Assembly: GCF_910592395.1 (NCBI RefSeq)
Contig: NC_088325.1
Span: 12,094,109-12,158,108, forward strand
Reading direction: 5' to 3'
DNA from: Lineus longissimus
Lineage: Eukaryota; Nemertea; Pilidiophora; Heteronemertea; Lineidae
Length of the DNA: 64,000 nucleotides
Shown: piece by piece, positions 34,741-49,300 of the stretch
How positions within the stretch are numbered: position 1 is the first letter of the stretch
Layout: each line of letters begins with the position of its first letter
Made by a program: the position numbers and the translations under genes
Notes under the pieces: model-generated
Database searches by the model: none
What the model was told of the DNA's origin: nothing
Seen by the model: only the letters and a program-made list of their open reading frames with translations

Positions 34741-36079
34741 TCCAAGTGAAAAGGGACAACTGAAGAAGAAAACATTTGATTCTATGACATGTATAATGTT
34801 TCTATAAAATTGGAAGAAAAAATTATGTTACAAAAAATCTTGATTTCTATCACGATATTTAAAGTATGATATATCAGACAGGTGTTATGTTCAAATATCA
34901 GGTACATAGCGATCATCAGATCATCAGATTGATGTGGTTTCGGTATAGTTGCATCGGTTTTATTTTTCATATCTATCTATTTCTGTTTATGTGAGGAAAT
35001 AGAAACGGTATGGATTTCATTCACATGTTTTATAAATAACCATTTGTCACCATCTGTCGCAGTCAGAATACTGGCTGGCTGAGAGGGTTACAGTGAGGTT
35101 TTAAAAAATCAATGATGATTGCAAAATTGAACACCGTGAAGTCATCACTTTACATTATCCAAGTGCCACGAACCCTAATCCCGCAGAATACACCTTACCA
35201 AGATTGAAACAACCTCGAGCAAATCGGCCAACATTAAGACAAATTAATAGGAAAATAATGACCACACGCAGACATGAGAAAGCAAAAAATGGCATTGGAT
35301 TTCTGTTATCCCTCTCCCTACGCTGACATCAATTACGGGCGATTTTACTCTCAGGCTGAAGTGGTAAATCGGTAAATTGTCACCTTGTGCGTTAGTGACT
35401 CAGTCTGTCAGAGAAACGGTTACACCTTTGGTGTTATGGTGTGCAAGTGGTCAAAAATGTCACATAGCATTTTTCAGAAGTTGGAAAATCTCATAAGAAT
35501 TCCTTTGCTCTCCTGTCCTTCGCCATGCCTATTTTTCTGTGCAATTGCCTTGGTCGTGCAAACTTGCCACAAATTGTATTATCAAAAAATACAACCCGAT
35601 TCTTTTAAAAGATGGGGTAATTCAGTTTGCTTGACCATTACATTACTCTTTCATTGGAAGTAATAAGCATGATTGCGGATGACTTGCAGCAAATTCTTTC
35701 TGATTAAAAAAATATTTTCATTGGGATTCCTGTGATCTCTTGACCATTGAGTGATGGCTTTTCAGTTGCAAGCAATGAACAACATAAATTGTCTGCGTTG
35801 GTAGCTCTTGCATAAAACTGACGTTACGTGCATTGCTGGGTGATATGAGCTGCTGTAGGGCGTGAAGGGGTGGGTGTGTGAAAAAGGCTTGGGAAAACCT
35901 CTCTTCTGCTGATTATCAAATGTTTTGTTGAAAAAGCCCTGGCTACACACGAGAGGATTTACAAATCGTTAGCCTCATAGCATGATTGCCTAAGTCATAT
36001 TTTGGCCAAAATGTGAAAATTAATTACCTAGTTCACTTTTCTGTGTTATTCAAGCTTTGTTTACTTATTTTCATGGTTT
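34741..36079. other. Non-coding stretch, nothing seen
   Basis: No supported gene. The plus frame at 35,385-35,663 is unrecognised. Confidence 0.55.
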
Positions 36080-37002
36080 AGTTATTGTTAAAGTTTGAAT
36101 ACAAAGAAAATTAATGGTTTTAAAAATGTTGAGACATCTGTTATAAGTTATTGTTAAAGTTTGAATACAAATTGTTTAATGGTTTTAAAAATTTTGAGAC
36201 ATCTGTTATAAGTTATTGTTAAAGTTTGAATACAAATTGTTTAATGGTTTTAAAAATTTTGAGACATCTGTTATAAGTTATTGTTAAAGTTTGAATAAAC
36301 AATTTTTAATGGTTTTAAAAATTTTGAGACATCTGTTATAAGTTATTGTTAAAGTTTGAATAACAATTTTTTTATGGTTTTAAAAATGTTGAGACATCTG
36401 TTATAAGTTATTGTTAAAGTTTGAAGAGAAAGAAAATTAATGGTTTAAAAATTTTTGAGACATCTGTTAAAGTTTGAATCAAAAAAATTTAATGGTTTTA
36501 AAAAGGTTGACACATCTGTTATGAGTTATTGTTAAAGTCTGAAATTTTTTTTAAAATTCTTTTAAAAATGTTGAGACATCTGTTATAAGTTATTGTTCAA
36601 GTTTGAATAACAATTTTTTAATGGTTTTAAAATGTTGAGACATCTGTTATAAGTTATTGTTAAAGTTTGAATAAAAAAATGTTTTATGGTTTTAAAAATG
36701 TTGAGACATCTGTTATAAGTTATTGTTAAAGTTTGAATAGAAAGAAAATTAATGGTTTTAAAAATGTTGAAACATCTGTTATAAGTTATTGTTAAAGTTT
36801 GAATTAAAAAAAAATTAATGGTTTTTAAAATGTTGAGACATCTGTTATAAGTTATTCTTAAAGTTTGAATAAACATTGTTCAATGGTTTTAAAAATGTAG
36901 AGACATCTGTTGTAAGTTATTCTTAAAGTTGAATACATTTTTTAATGGTTTTAAAAATGTTGAGACATCTGTTAAATGTTAATGTTAAAGTTTGAATAAA
37001 AA
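36080..37002. repeat. Minisatellite, 65-bp unit, about 14-15 copies
   Basis: The unit order is AGTTATTGTTAAAGTTTGAA, a variable A/T tract, AATGGTTTTAAAAATGTTGA, then GACATCTGTTATA. The AGTTATT word starts at 36,080, 36,146, 36,211, 36,276, 36,341, 36,406 and so on. One unit near 36,460 has lost the ATAAGTTATTG part. The first copies are closer to each other than the later ones, and most length change is in the A/T tract. A minus frame through it is a repeat peptide, not a gene. Confidence 0.9.
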
Positions 37003-40000
37003 ATGGCAGCATTTCCATCTGTCACAAAATTCTTGAAGGGATGGAAATATGTAGGCCGGCCAAAGTTTGAATTTTAAGAAACCATGAAATAAGTGGCCAT
37101 GCGGTATATTTGACAATGCAGTGCCCAATCATGGGGCCATCAACCAATTTAATCAACATTTCTTTGCAAGATTCTTCCTCTGTGCATGCAACTATCGACT
37201 GTGCCAACTTGGAGGAAAAAAAGTACAATAGATTTCCAGAAGATCGGAGCAATTTGCCAGCAATATCACACGCTATTGATTACAGTCACGAGAGATCATA
37301 AGGCCAAGTGATGAGACGTAAACTCTGCTGTACAAGCAATTATAGTAGCTTTGACATTTTGAGCTCTGGTAGGCTACATTTACCATGTTATATTTTAGCT
37401 CTAGTAGGCTACATTTGCCCAATTGTAAAAAGCTGAATACAGAGAAAGAAGGAGATTCTGATCAAATCATACTCTTTGTTGGGGGATGTAGTTCTGTTGG
37501 TGAATTGAAACGAATGACAGAAAGTGACCAAAAAAATTGCTCAAACATTTCAAATGAACTCATTCTAGATATAAATGTCACATGCCCATACATCATTACA
37601 ACCCATCAGACTCATGATCTGATTTCATATCGGGCCCCAATTTCTCAAGAGGTGGTCAAGGATCGAGATCCGAACTGATTGGCTTCCTGTTTTTTCCTTT
37701 TGTTGCAATCACTTGGTTTTAGTAATTTTCTGCACCAACGGGTGGAGGAGAAAATTGGAGGGGAAATCAATCATGTCAGTGGAAAGATTAAAAAAATTAA
37801 CACTTGATGCAAATCAAGAATTGTCAAAGTGATTAATAATCATTGTGCTTCTGAAATAGGCAAATTCATCAGACATTTTCTTTAAAATCTTTTAGCAGAT
37901 TATCAAGCTTTCTGGTTTTTCCACCAAAAAGTGATTTCTTATTTCTACTAGAAACTGTAAGCCTGATCATGAGGGGAAAACACTCTGCATAAGGTAATGC
38001 TCTCTTGGGCATATCTTAGGAAGAGAAAAAAAGGGAATGATGTATATTACTCATGACAGGTCAACGCTTGCTCACGACTTTCTTTGCGTGACAAATTCTC
38101 GCTCAATCACGCACCCAAATTGGTGATGGTCATTTACGAGGACACCAATCTGTTATCGCTTATCGTTAACACCGGGCAGAAGTGGTGTTGCTAATACTCT
38201 TCTGAACAAATGGCAGTTAACCTACGAGTAAAAAAATCGGGATTGACACTTTTATTGCGTGGATTCAGAGAATGCTTTGGTCTTGATGAGATGGGTGATT
38301 TAAGAGTCCCTATCAAGGTTTCATTAGGGTGGTAATCGCACCTTTCCTCGCTAATTTCAATTAGACAATGGTCTATTGGCGGCCTAGCGTCGAATCCAGG
38401 GGTATGTTTTTTTCCTGGGGCAGTCTGGGTATTTTGTCCACTTATCAGGTCTGGTATATACTCTTATACTCTCGTTCTCAAAAAGTTTAAATTCTGTCAA
38501 GCATTGCATAAGTACTCAATAATCCAGGTACATGTATGCCTGGTTTTTTGAGTATGCATTACATGACACAATTCAATCATGACATGAATCGTAACACAAA
38601 GTCAAGTGGTAGAAATTTGAAATAATATTTGTGTGATGTTATATGGTCAATTTTAAAAAGGCTGTTCTTCTTCTATGCAAACATATACAGCTTAGCATAT
38701 GTCTGCAGGATGTAGCAAGGCTAACGAATTGAGCTTTTAAAAGTAAGGCCTACTGGAGTGCTCTGTGTAGGATGAACTGTTTGATGGTGGTGTCATGAAC
38801 TCTTCTACAAGCTAAGGCATCCCAAATACAAAACGCTTAATAGGAATATCATAAAGTTCACAAGAAGTTGAAAGAAAATCAGTCCTCATTTAATTTTTTT
38901 CCTATTCATGTACTTTTAATACAAGTGGTGGCCCTCAATAAGAATTTTTTTTGGTTTCAGACATCATTATTTGCGAGTCTTTCGCACCTCAAAACTGAAA
39001 AGTAAAAACTATTTTCGATCTATTTTAAGCAGTGTTCTTCGTTGCCATTTGTGGTAATTGGGACAAATTCTCACAAATTGTCACCTGAATGAGTCAGTTC
39101 CCATCCAGGTGTGAATGAGATTATACCACGTTAAAAAGAGCGTAGCGCATCAAAGTACGGCAGCCATACCTGACGCTAATCGCCACGGTGAATTGCGCTA
39201 ATAACAATGGCGTACCAATGATAATAGCAGGGTATTAGCGGGAGGCAAGGTTATTGGACACCCGAGCGAGACAATGGTCGTTGGGAGCTACTGAGGCTAA
39301 TGGGACTGGTGAAATAGCGTAGAAATGGCCAGTCGGGGAGATGAGTCATTCCGAGATGAGATTTCAGGCCAGACTTTCGGCTTTTGTAGCATTTGAATCA
39401 CTTCTGTGTAGTAATTTGCGTTTTGATTGGCCAGCTCTTTTGCTATAAGGGCGATGATTCCTCATTTATGAGCTGTACTCGGGTGTGGTTCAAAGATTTG
39501 AGCTCTTGTTAGAGCAATGATTTCTTCTTTCTGAAGTGAACTTTCCTGGGTCATGGAGCAAATGAAAAGGAAAGAAACATTTCAGTCATTTCGAGAGAAA
39601 AAAACACTTCCTTGATCATCATGATCTTCCACAATAACACAGCAACAATACTCTACTTCGTCTTCAAAATATTTATTTACACTGTCTATATACACTGATC
39701 ATGTTGATGTTGAAAGGGATTTAAAAAATCTGGTGCTTTAAAAAAAATCTTTGATGGTTGCATATTATATCTTGCAAAAACAGAATTCCTAATTATTGAA
39801 AGACTGTTGGTTTGGAAATCATCTTCCCATCTCAACAACTATAGCAAGTGCTGCGCCTTTTTGGTGATGTTGGCTTTACTTAAATCTTTAACCCTATAAT
39901 TTGTTTTGGTGTCTCAAACCATTTTGGAACACCAGGCACTATTTCTATGCAAAGAAAAGTCAAATTATGAAGAGCCGCTGGCATAAACTACAGGTGGATT

Positions 40001-43000
40001 GTAAGATCTGAACTGTAAAGACAATTGCCATCAATAGCAAAAAAGGTCTGTTTCCTGACATTATAAAAGATATTTCAGGATAATTGCATTGTTCGTTTTG
40101 AAACATATAGTCAATACACCCATTCATGAGAACACATTTTTCTCCAAACATGCGTTGTATCCATAATTATCTCTTATCCTTCTTTGTGCCCATCCCTTGA
40201 CATTATTTCGATGAATGGAGTTTTCCAATTTTTTTTCTGAATCTCTGATCAGGAATTGGAGTCAAATAGGAGAAATGTCTGTAAAAATCAATATCTAATT
40301 GCATCGATAATTGAAAAGAGATCAATTTACTGATGTTGTGATTGATTTTGTCCTCAGTTCAATCAGAGGATTCTGATTGATCTACTTTAACCTCGGTGGT
40401 CAATTTGTTGTTTTGAACTTCGGTGCATTCATTTTGTTCGCTGCTGCGGTACACAATCTGCTGACTTAATCTAAAGTGGGATTGCCCTGAGACATTATAT
40501 GAACTAATCATTAATAATCAAAACTTGCTGCTTTTTTACTGACTTAGATTTTTGATTGACATTGAACGTTGAGAAAATGAAGAATTGATAATGAAACACA
40601 TGATTTAACGAATGATCAATCAGAAATTATTTAGAATCCGTCAACGGCTTTCCAGAATATCTTATGCTCAGCAATCGATCGATTGCAACTTAATAATTTT
40701 CGATACATTGTAACCTAAGAGAACTTTTGATTAAATGTCAAAAACCAAGATGACTTTTTTGATGTCCTTGTCATTTGGTGCAAATGGAATGAAATTGAAT
40801 TGAATTGGTGCCAATGTAAAGAAATTATAAAGTCTTAACAAGTCGAAGAAAGAGACTATAAAGTTATGATCAATATTGAGTCTATGGTTAATTATTAGAA
40901 GTTTAAGGAAATCAATTCATTGAAATGATCAAAATGATCAATGCGGTCAACTATTTCTGGCAGATAACGACCACTCTTTGCCATCTTTGAAGTTAAATGT
41001 GACACCAAACTTTATTTTGCTGCGATCATCATTTTCTCAAACACCTCATTTTCTCAAACATCCTTAGGCAATGCAGACTTGTTTTGTGTCTAGATTACTG
41101 GCCCGGGAAATGAAAGCAAAGTACATTTAAGATGTAAAAGCGACATCTTTTCAAGTAAACAGATCAGATAGCCATATGATTTCGTTAATTGATAGTTTTA
41201 ATGCACTTTGGCTTGCATGATATCAGAAACAGATAGCGAGCATCTATTTCTAATAATAGGTACTTACAAAGAAACATCTACTCATGTGACAGGGAACTAG
41301 GTGTGTTTCAATACTACCACTTGAGGCTGAGAGAATATGTCTCAAAGCCCAAAACTCTGGTTACATTTATCAGAAACATTGCTTATCTGCTGGTTAAAAA
41401 ATCATCGCTGAGTTTGACATTCATCTCCGATTGCAACGGTTACTAATTTTTGTTATCGGAACCTGCAAAAGACACCCCCCCCCTCCCTCACCCACCCACC
41501 TGCAAACAAGATCTTTGTATGTGATACTGTTTCATAAACAAATTGCCTATCTCATTTTTCCATGTTTTGAGAGAAACAAGTTAGGCAGATGTACATCCAG
41601 TGTACCAATATATTCCACATTTTCATACGTTGTACCATACTTATATACTTATCTCCCTGTACATTTTATGAAATAAATGGCACTACCCTTTCGTGAAACA
41701 TACGATGTATCCAAAGAAAATGATAAATATTGGCTCTCTGTAAGTAATACTCTTTTACGTGGCCTCATTATCTCATCTAAGTCATATTGATCCCAAAATC
41801 ACTATACATGGTGTAACTGTCTCCTATTACTAATAACCAATTAGTGGAACTGGTTCAATTCAATGATAAAATTAAAGCAAAGAAAACTGTGGCCTATTAA
41901 CGCGATTCAAACATAACCATCCTTTGATTCTTTGTGGCATTCATTGATTAATATTTCTGGCTGGTCCTTCAAAGCTACATTAACTACACGTGACGATGTT
42001 CATGGGGCCCCACAAAGCGGAATAACCCTCAAACATTCGTCAAAAAGAAGCTCAAAAACTTGTATTTTAAGTGTATCAACTAGGAAATTGTTTTGAGTGT
42101 GAGTTAATAGGAGAGATAACCCACAAATGATCCATAAAAATATCAATTTCAACATCAGTTAACATGTTTGAGGAAATCATAGGTTGTGGAATTTAAAAAA
42201 ACATGTTTTCACAAACAATTAGCAAAACGAAAATATCTCCATTTGATACCTGAGCTCTTGAAATCGAGGAGCTAGTGATTACCAGTGACGTTTGAGGATA
42301 ACTCATCTACCCTTGGGCACAACACCACGCGGTGCAAAATAATCATCACGAAAGATCTAAGGGCGGAGTCACAAACATGGAATAGATAAAACAGGCTTAT
42401 CAACGGCAATTTTCCATGTGACAATGTTGGGAAGTCGGTCTGTTTCATCAGCATATTGATTTGTTTGTAATAATCACACCACACCTTTGGATGAGTTTCG
42501 ATATCTGTGATCAGTGGACGTGATTTTGATTAGTTGGGACATTGATTTAGTCACACAAATGATAAAATGACAAATGAACTAATGAATTGGAGGAGATATG
42601 GTACTCCTGAGAAGGGGTGGGGTGCCCAAATGATGTTATTTTGATGAGATGCACAAAGCATCAGTTATAGCAATATCTTATCATGGGCTCTGATGAATTG
42701 GACACAATAAAAGTTCCAAGGTTGGAGAAAGAGCTCCTGCAAAGCTCCAGTTATCATGGATATTGGGGACCATTTTATCAAAACTTTGGTTTCAAGGTGG
42801 TACCAATTATGGTAAAATGATAATGCGTATTGAAGTGCACAAATTGCTGTTTTAAGATGCTCGTCAGAAGTGGTACCAGTACAACAATGTTGAACAAGCA
42901 AAAAGATATAATAATTATAACCTTTCTCCTTTGATATGGACCGTGATTGATTTTGAGGTTATTACTGCCCGCATAATCATCTCCTTGTTAGTGCCCTATT

Positions 43001-43793
43001 ATGCATCGAGAAGATAATTACAAGCCTCGGTCATAACCAGAACCTGAAGGTGAGCAATTAGGCGCGTATACATTTCAAACACTTCAGACTTGAGCAATGA
43101 GATGGGTATCAATTTATACCACTTCAGAGTGAACGACTGTAATGGCCAACTTTTTTAGGCCAACTAATTTGGTATTCTTTACATATCCGAGGTGACCCTT
43201 CACCTAATCGATGCTTTATTCGGATCATTTTCCCCCTGATCGATAGCTATTGGAAATCAGTATCTTTTGTGGAAAAAACCAACCACTCTGTGTGAGTATA
43301 AATTGTCACTGACCATTTCGCCACTCACTGCTACACGTACATTTACCTCGGGAGCCTAAATCGTGCGAGGTTTCCAGGCCCCCAGATAGTTGTATTGTTG
43401 TGTTAATACTGTCAAGCTCTCAGCGCTCTCCTCATTTCATTGATATCGGCAGTTCTTTGAAGTTAGGATAGAGGGCAGGGGACGGAAAGTAATACAAATC
43501 TGTGCTATTTTATGATGTAAGCTTATGGTATTATGATTACAAATTGATATTTCTTTTTCTCAATAGGTTTTGAGGTTGATTGTAAAGTGCTGTTGAATGA
43601 ATTGCTACTGAGCGATAAGATATGGATACAACAGCTGAGCGAAAAATGACTCATTCCACAAAATTGATCTTGCACAATTCGCCGAGTTGCGAACGTGGCT
43701 CAAAAATCATACAAAAAAATGTGGAACGTCTATTTTGAATATAAAAAATGGGTTGCGTGTCTATTACGATTGATGATATGATAGAAACATAGT
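37003..43793. other. Long non-coding stretch
   Basis: No supported gene. A short direct duplication (AGCTCTGGTAGGCTACATTT and AGCTCTAGTAGGCTACATTT) lies at about 37,361-37,420. Conspicuous non-repetitive CpG-rich blocks are at 38,290-38,400 and 39,130-39,370, with SOX and homeodomain-type words. 40,240-40,700 is rich in ATTGAT/ATCAAT. A C-rich tract is near 41,474-41,500. Scattered short frames are unrecognised. Confidence 0.5.
39130..39370. promoter_or_regulatory. Enhancer-like block (speculative)
   Basis: A non-repetitive block with more CpG than its flanks. It contains GCTAAT or its complement at 39,175, 39,197, 39,234 and 39,296, and ACAATGG at 39,204 and 39,271. A similar ATTAG next to ACAATGG occurs at 38,361-38,371. 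Homeodomain and SOX factors bind such words, but they are short, so only conservation or chromatin data could make this firm. Confidence 0.2.
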
Positions 43794-44172
43794 CAGTCCC
43801 AAAAATGTTTTTACTTAGATTTTTTTCATTTTTCAGAGTTGAGTTTTTTGCAAGTTCAAATTCTTGAAAAAAAATTATGTCCAAATAATATATTTTTCAG
43901 AATTTTGAAATTGTGAAAAAATTCCAACTCTAAGATGAGAAAATCTTCTCAGTACAAATATATTTTTTTCACTTGATTTTTTTTCTCAATGTTTTTGCTC
44001 AAAATGAAGAGATAGCATCATTTTGGACTTTGAAAATTTTTCATAATTTTGAGCTCGTGAAAAAATTCCAACTCTAAGATGATAACATTTAAGTACAATT
44101 TTTTTTTTAACTTGATTTTTTTCTCATTGTTTCTGCTCAAAATGAAGAGATATCATCAATCCCAAAATATAG
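43794..44172 (-). repeat. A/T-rich dispersed repeat, two inverted-orientation units
   Basis: On the minus strand it reads like the arrays at 9,575 and 21,930. On the plus strand, GCTCAAAATGAAGAGATA occurs twice (near 44,000 and 44,138), each after a TTTTTCACTTGATTTTTTT-type tract, with AAAATTCCAACTCTAAGATG also twice. The period is about 140 bp. Confidence 0.7.
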
Positions 44173-46189
44173 TTTTTTTATTGAATAATGTTGGTATCAT
44201 TAACAGAAGTTTGATCCTCAAATTTCCTGGGCCTTGAAATAAAGTGAGAAAAATATTTATGATGATACATCCAGGGATTAGATGTTTGAAATGTATGAAG
44301 TTATATCGATCAATAGGTTTGATTTAAATCATCAGAGTCTATCCCCTCCCCCAGCACTGTTGACCTAACGTCCTGCAGATGGTATGAAGCTATACTCTCC
44401 TAGTTATCGAAGTGTTTATACTCTGCCATCACCTCCATGCCATGATTATAACCCCTGGCATGCAACACTGCAAGAATCAAACATTTAATATCAATTTCAA
44501 TATCAGAATTGGTATTTTCTTCAATGATAACAACATGAAAGACTTGGTGGATTGAATACGGAGTGCAGCATTAGAATTTTATGAAGTGCAAATGAAGAAT
44601 TTATATTGGTAATGGAATATAAAGATGAAAGTAAGGAAGGTGTGAATTCTCACATTTGCAATGCTGACATGTTTATATTTATGAATTGCCAAACTGAATT
44701 AACCCCTGTCAGACCTCATAGATGTATTTATGCTCATACATGTAAGCAAGAAATGAATAATAACTTTAAAGTCTTATCGTAGTCCTGATGGCAGAATTAT
44801 GCCTTTTCTGTTTGAAATAACGTTACACAGTCATAAAGGAGAATATGAAAATCTTCTATACCAGTACATTAATCAATGAAGTGGTCTTAGATTAGTGTAA
44901 CTAGAGTATATGAATCTGAAGGAAGTTGGGCCCACCTGCCGTTACTTCATCTGTACGCTTGTTCTGGCCGATCATGTTAAGGTGGCAACAAAAATATTTT
45001 TTCCCAAAGAAGGTGTTTTCACCTGCAGACACTGGTGCTTGTGCACTATAAATTTTTGATGAGCGCCAAAAATATTGCAGGCAATTTCTGCGATAAATCT
45101 GTTAGCACAAAAACGATAATCTTTTCGAGGTGCCCAGAGCCGTCAAAATCAATTACCGGGGAGGTTGACGGTTTCTTTTTGTAGCAGAAACTCTTTCAAA
45201 TATGGAATAGGCAGATATTGCATTTCGTGCAAATTCTTAAGGATGAAATGTGTTCATATTGCAAGGGGTACTTTAACGCTTTGATGAGATTGTGCCTATC
45301 TAGAGGTCGGAAAATGTGCAATCACTTAAAAAAAACTGATCAGCTGTTTTGGATAGGTACTTTTTGCACATATACTAAGTCATTGGCAAGAAATGCTCTT
45401 GCCAGGCCAGATATCAACCAAATTAGCTAGGGATGCATTCAGAACATACCCAACGTATGATTGCAACATGATCGCAAGTCATAATGAGATGCTTGTTTGT
45501 GGGGGGGGGGACTTTAAGGTATCCAAAGCTAGATACAAATCATAGCCCTGAATTATGTTTACACGAAAATCCTATTACCTTATACTTTTACCAATAGCAA
45601 TCTTACAAAATAAATCACTGATCACTAGGATAATTGCTTATTACCAATTTAGCCACCGACTAACAAAATTTAACACATTTAGAGGATTCTCAATAATGCA
45701 TCGATATTTCGATCAGTGCTATTGAATTGTTAAATAGACATAGTCAAGCCATTGATTAAAAATATTGTCCGTGACGATTTGGCTGTTCTGTCAATTGGAC
45801 TCTCCCCACTGAAGTTTGTTGATTGTAAATATCAGTTCGATACTTGTGGAATTGGATTGATTTTTCTTTATTGTATCATGTTATTTGATAATAGGATTGA
45901 CATGGCCATCGACAGATTACCAGGTTCAGTAATATGGTGGCTGTTCTGTCAGTTGATGTTTAGCCCTTAAGTTGGTTGCCAGAAAGGCAGTTTTTGTAGC
46001 TCCTTTGCTTGAAACATGTGGGATGAAAGTAGACTGGTACCCAATCATCTCGCAGATGGCAGTATGACAAAATGAGACGATTGGTCATGTCTGCTATGCT
46101 TTTATGACATCACATGCTCGTGCTTGATGCAATGTGAACATCATGTGTTCATGTCAAATTCCTCTAGACCAATAGGCGCTTGCTGCTGT
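44173..46189. other. Non-coding stretch with poly-G tract
   Basis: A G run lies near 45,499-45,508. No gene recognised. Frames at 45,218-45,430 and 45,752-45,970 have no domain. Confidence 0.55.
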
Positions 46190-46320
46190 GGCCTGTGACA
46201 CGCAAGATGTGAACTCGACCTTTCGAAAAGTGGGCTCTCCTCGGGATTGAATCCGGACCCTGTTGCGTGGTAGCCAGCAGAATTACTGGGTTCGGAGGCT
46301 CTGTGACTACAATTGAGTTA
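46190..46320 (-). repeat. Degenerate tRNA-derived SINE
   Basis: On the minus strand CCGGATTCAATCCC (46,243-46,256) resembles a B box and is preceded by CTACCACGCAACAGGGTCC. The SINE at 50,885-50,990 has CTAGCGGTCAAGAGGGTCC at the same place, so they look like one family. The A box is not clear here. Confidence 0.4.
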
Positions 46321-49300
46321 TAATCATGAATTGACATACACTTCAGGAAAATATCGAATTATCAAATTGTAATTTTTTCAATGAAAATACTAAGGAAAAA
46401 GCAACCAAAATATATTCAGTCAACTGATCATTGACAAACATAAACACTGTTAAATTATCTCAGACATTTTCACGTTTATGAAAGAATCGTGTAAGATTTC
46501 AATCAGTTTGACGGTACGGGTAATCGGCGATGAATCAGAGGAAACAATCTCTGGATCATAAACTCGAGGTGTCGTTTAACATACCATCAAAAATTCATCG
46601 AAGAAGAAGACACCCATAAGACTCACAAATTTTGTGAAATTTCCCACCAAATGACTCATTGAAAAACCATGAAACGGGATACCCTGCTATTTGTCCGGTA
46701 GTTGAGATTTATTGTAAATTGTCTCAAATAGTGTGATTTCGGCACAAATAACTAAATTTGAGTTTCTGATGATCAATTTCGACATTTATTTTGCCAAGTG
46801 AATGGAAGTTTATCAAATTACAGGAAAGTCAGCAATTTACTTAAACACGTTAAACTGACTCACAACTTTTATAGTTTCAGAAACGGATATCCCTGGATTG
46901 GTTTCTCTGGCATTGTCTGAGATTAATAGACTGTTTTGAGACAGTGCAATGGCTGATAATCTAATTTATGTTTTATAATTCTGCTTATGAGTTTCAATTA
47001 TGATCCGGTGAAAGGCTGTCACTGTTGTTAAAAACTTGAAATTTGTAATTGACTGTACATTTCAGGCATTGGCCTTTGATGATAAAATGTATATCGAACA
47101 AAGTTGCAGCCAATCTTGATTGACAGTAACACTTACAAACCAAAATTCTTAGCACACTTATGCATTTCAAACATTATTTTTTGTCGTACAACTCCAATTG
47201 AAACGAACAAATATCTTGATAAGCTTATAATATCTATGAAACATTTGCTTTAGAATCACTCAATTATGAGCATGATATGAGCGATTCCCCGAGGAGTCGC
47301 GCAGAAAGTGGGAAAGAAATTTTAATGGCACGCCACTATGAGCACTGCTATTACAATACATAAAAAACACTTAGTGTCATTTTCGATGAGCATATCGTTC
47401 CGTCATGTGCAGCCTGGCAATACGTTATTCGCGGAAAAACTCCAATTTTGGCTAAATTTGATTATGATGTGGCGGGATGCTTCGCTGGATGTGCACGGTT
47501 TGTTGCTATTGCATTTTTGTGTTGGCCTGGTGTATCTGACATTTGTGAAGGAATTGGAAGGTTATGTCATTTTCTGGAAGATGATATAAAGGGTATTGAT
47601 GTCAGCTCCTCTATTCTGTGCATTTCAAAATGTTGAGCATAGGGCATAGGCAAAGTAATACGGCAATAAGGAAAGAAATGATGAATAGAAAACATGTAAA
47701 AATATTAGGCCTACCTAAAACTGGCATGTTCAAAGCAAGGTGTACATTTGGTGGTTTGAACATTAAGGCACTGTGAGACAACTACTGGGACAACTATCAC
47801 CATGATGTGCATTGACATGTATCACATGAGTAGCCTACAAACCATGAAAATTAAATCTTTTTTTATGGACATCGAATGGAGTTTTGACATTTCAATTTAT
47901 TTCAGTGCCTCGCTCAGATTTTATGGTCCACAACTAGTCACGACACATCAGCCTGCTGAATCATCAATATTTCAGGATTTGAGGTGATTAAGTTCTTAAT
48001 GAAAATGTTTTCATAAAAAGTGATGAGATTTTAAAAGACTGCTCTGGGCTCTTTTATATGCTAATGATAAGACAATTACAGTGCACTCTTAATGACCAGG
48101 TTTGTGTGGTGGTTGATTATGGTAGATAGTCGAAGTGGTGGTGTAATGATTTTAAGCTGAAGATGTTGTTCAGTTTTTGTGTTATTGCAAGATTGGTCCA
48201 TACGTGAGCACTGATGGGCTGTCCGCGTTTGAGTGATAGTGATGTCTTCAAACATGATTTGGCCCCCAGCACCAAGTGCACCCCCCTCGTTTGAAAAGAA
48301 ATAGAACCCACAGACAACTTCTTTGACCACTCGCATGCTTCAGACCTGCTCCCTAGAGAAGGATAAACAGGAATACTGGCCAAAAGACACCACCCTTTCC
48401 ACGAAGCACATGGGCTCTGTGATTGATTTGGGACAGCCGACTTTGTTACCGAAAATGGACTAACTGTCTAGCGTGCAGTTCAAAGATTTTATGCACTGGG
48501 GGAGAAGAAAGTGAACATTACAATGTAGGTTTTTCTGACCCCCCCAAAAAATTGGTGACATACAGTAGTTTGTTTTCTCAATCCTTAACTAAGGAAACAT
48601 TGCCTTCACTCTGGTTTTGCTGTCCCCAGTTAGAGCTGATCAGGCACAATACACGATCATGGTCCTCTGTTTCCCAGAGATTCAATTAAAATCTCTTAAT
48701 TCAATTTAAAGATTCCCGATAATCTAATCAGTTTTTCAGCTGGGTGCCAAGCAGGTGGAGACCATTATCTTTACATTGGTTCTGTTTCGACTCTTGTATT
48801 GGTACTGTTGTCTCAATTAAATGCAGAATTAGTTCAGAAAATTACATGGTCATCTGAAACGTCAGATCATTCAAAATTCTAAACTGAGTATTTTCTTAGA
48901 TATTTTGCCCATTGCAAAAAGGCTTTGGCAGTTCTGGTCCCAACTCTGTTCTTAGGAGTAATGGAGTAATGGCTTGATGATTTTGGAATCAGTTTAAAAT
49001 TGGACGGAAATCCCAAAATTGGCCTTGGTGGCTTTAGATAACGATATCCCAGAATTATTCAAGGTCAATTAGCTTCTGTTTTTGTAAGAGATTTTGAAGA
49101 AATCCACTGGATTTTCATGATCATTACCCGAGGGAGTGAAATCACCCAGGACATACCCTGATTGAATTCTAACCTGATTGAGAAAGTTCTTGCTTTGATA
49201 TGGTCTGTCCTAGTGTCGCTTTCTGTTTGCTCAATTTAACTTGAAATATTAGATAGTTAAAGTTTGAGTCAGTTTAAGCTTTAAAGGATTGCATGTACAT

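Noticed and set aside
34556-34759. 67-codon minus frame with an internally repeated peptide
   Set aside because: Explained by the 70-bp tandem duplication.
36583-36876. 97-codon minus frame with a repeated peptide
   Set aside because: Produced by the minisatellite; the peptide repeats with the DNA unit.
36080-37002. Regular repeats resembling a CRISPR array
   Set aside because: Units follow each other directly with a 65-bp period and no unique spacers, and the DNA is eukaryotic. This is a minisatellite.
47338-47636. Two overlapping plus frames as small membrane proteins
   Set aside because: Different frames of the same DNA are both open, neither has a known domain, and there is no promoter or splice context.
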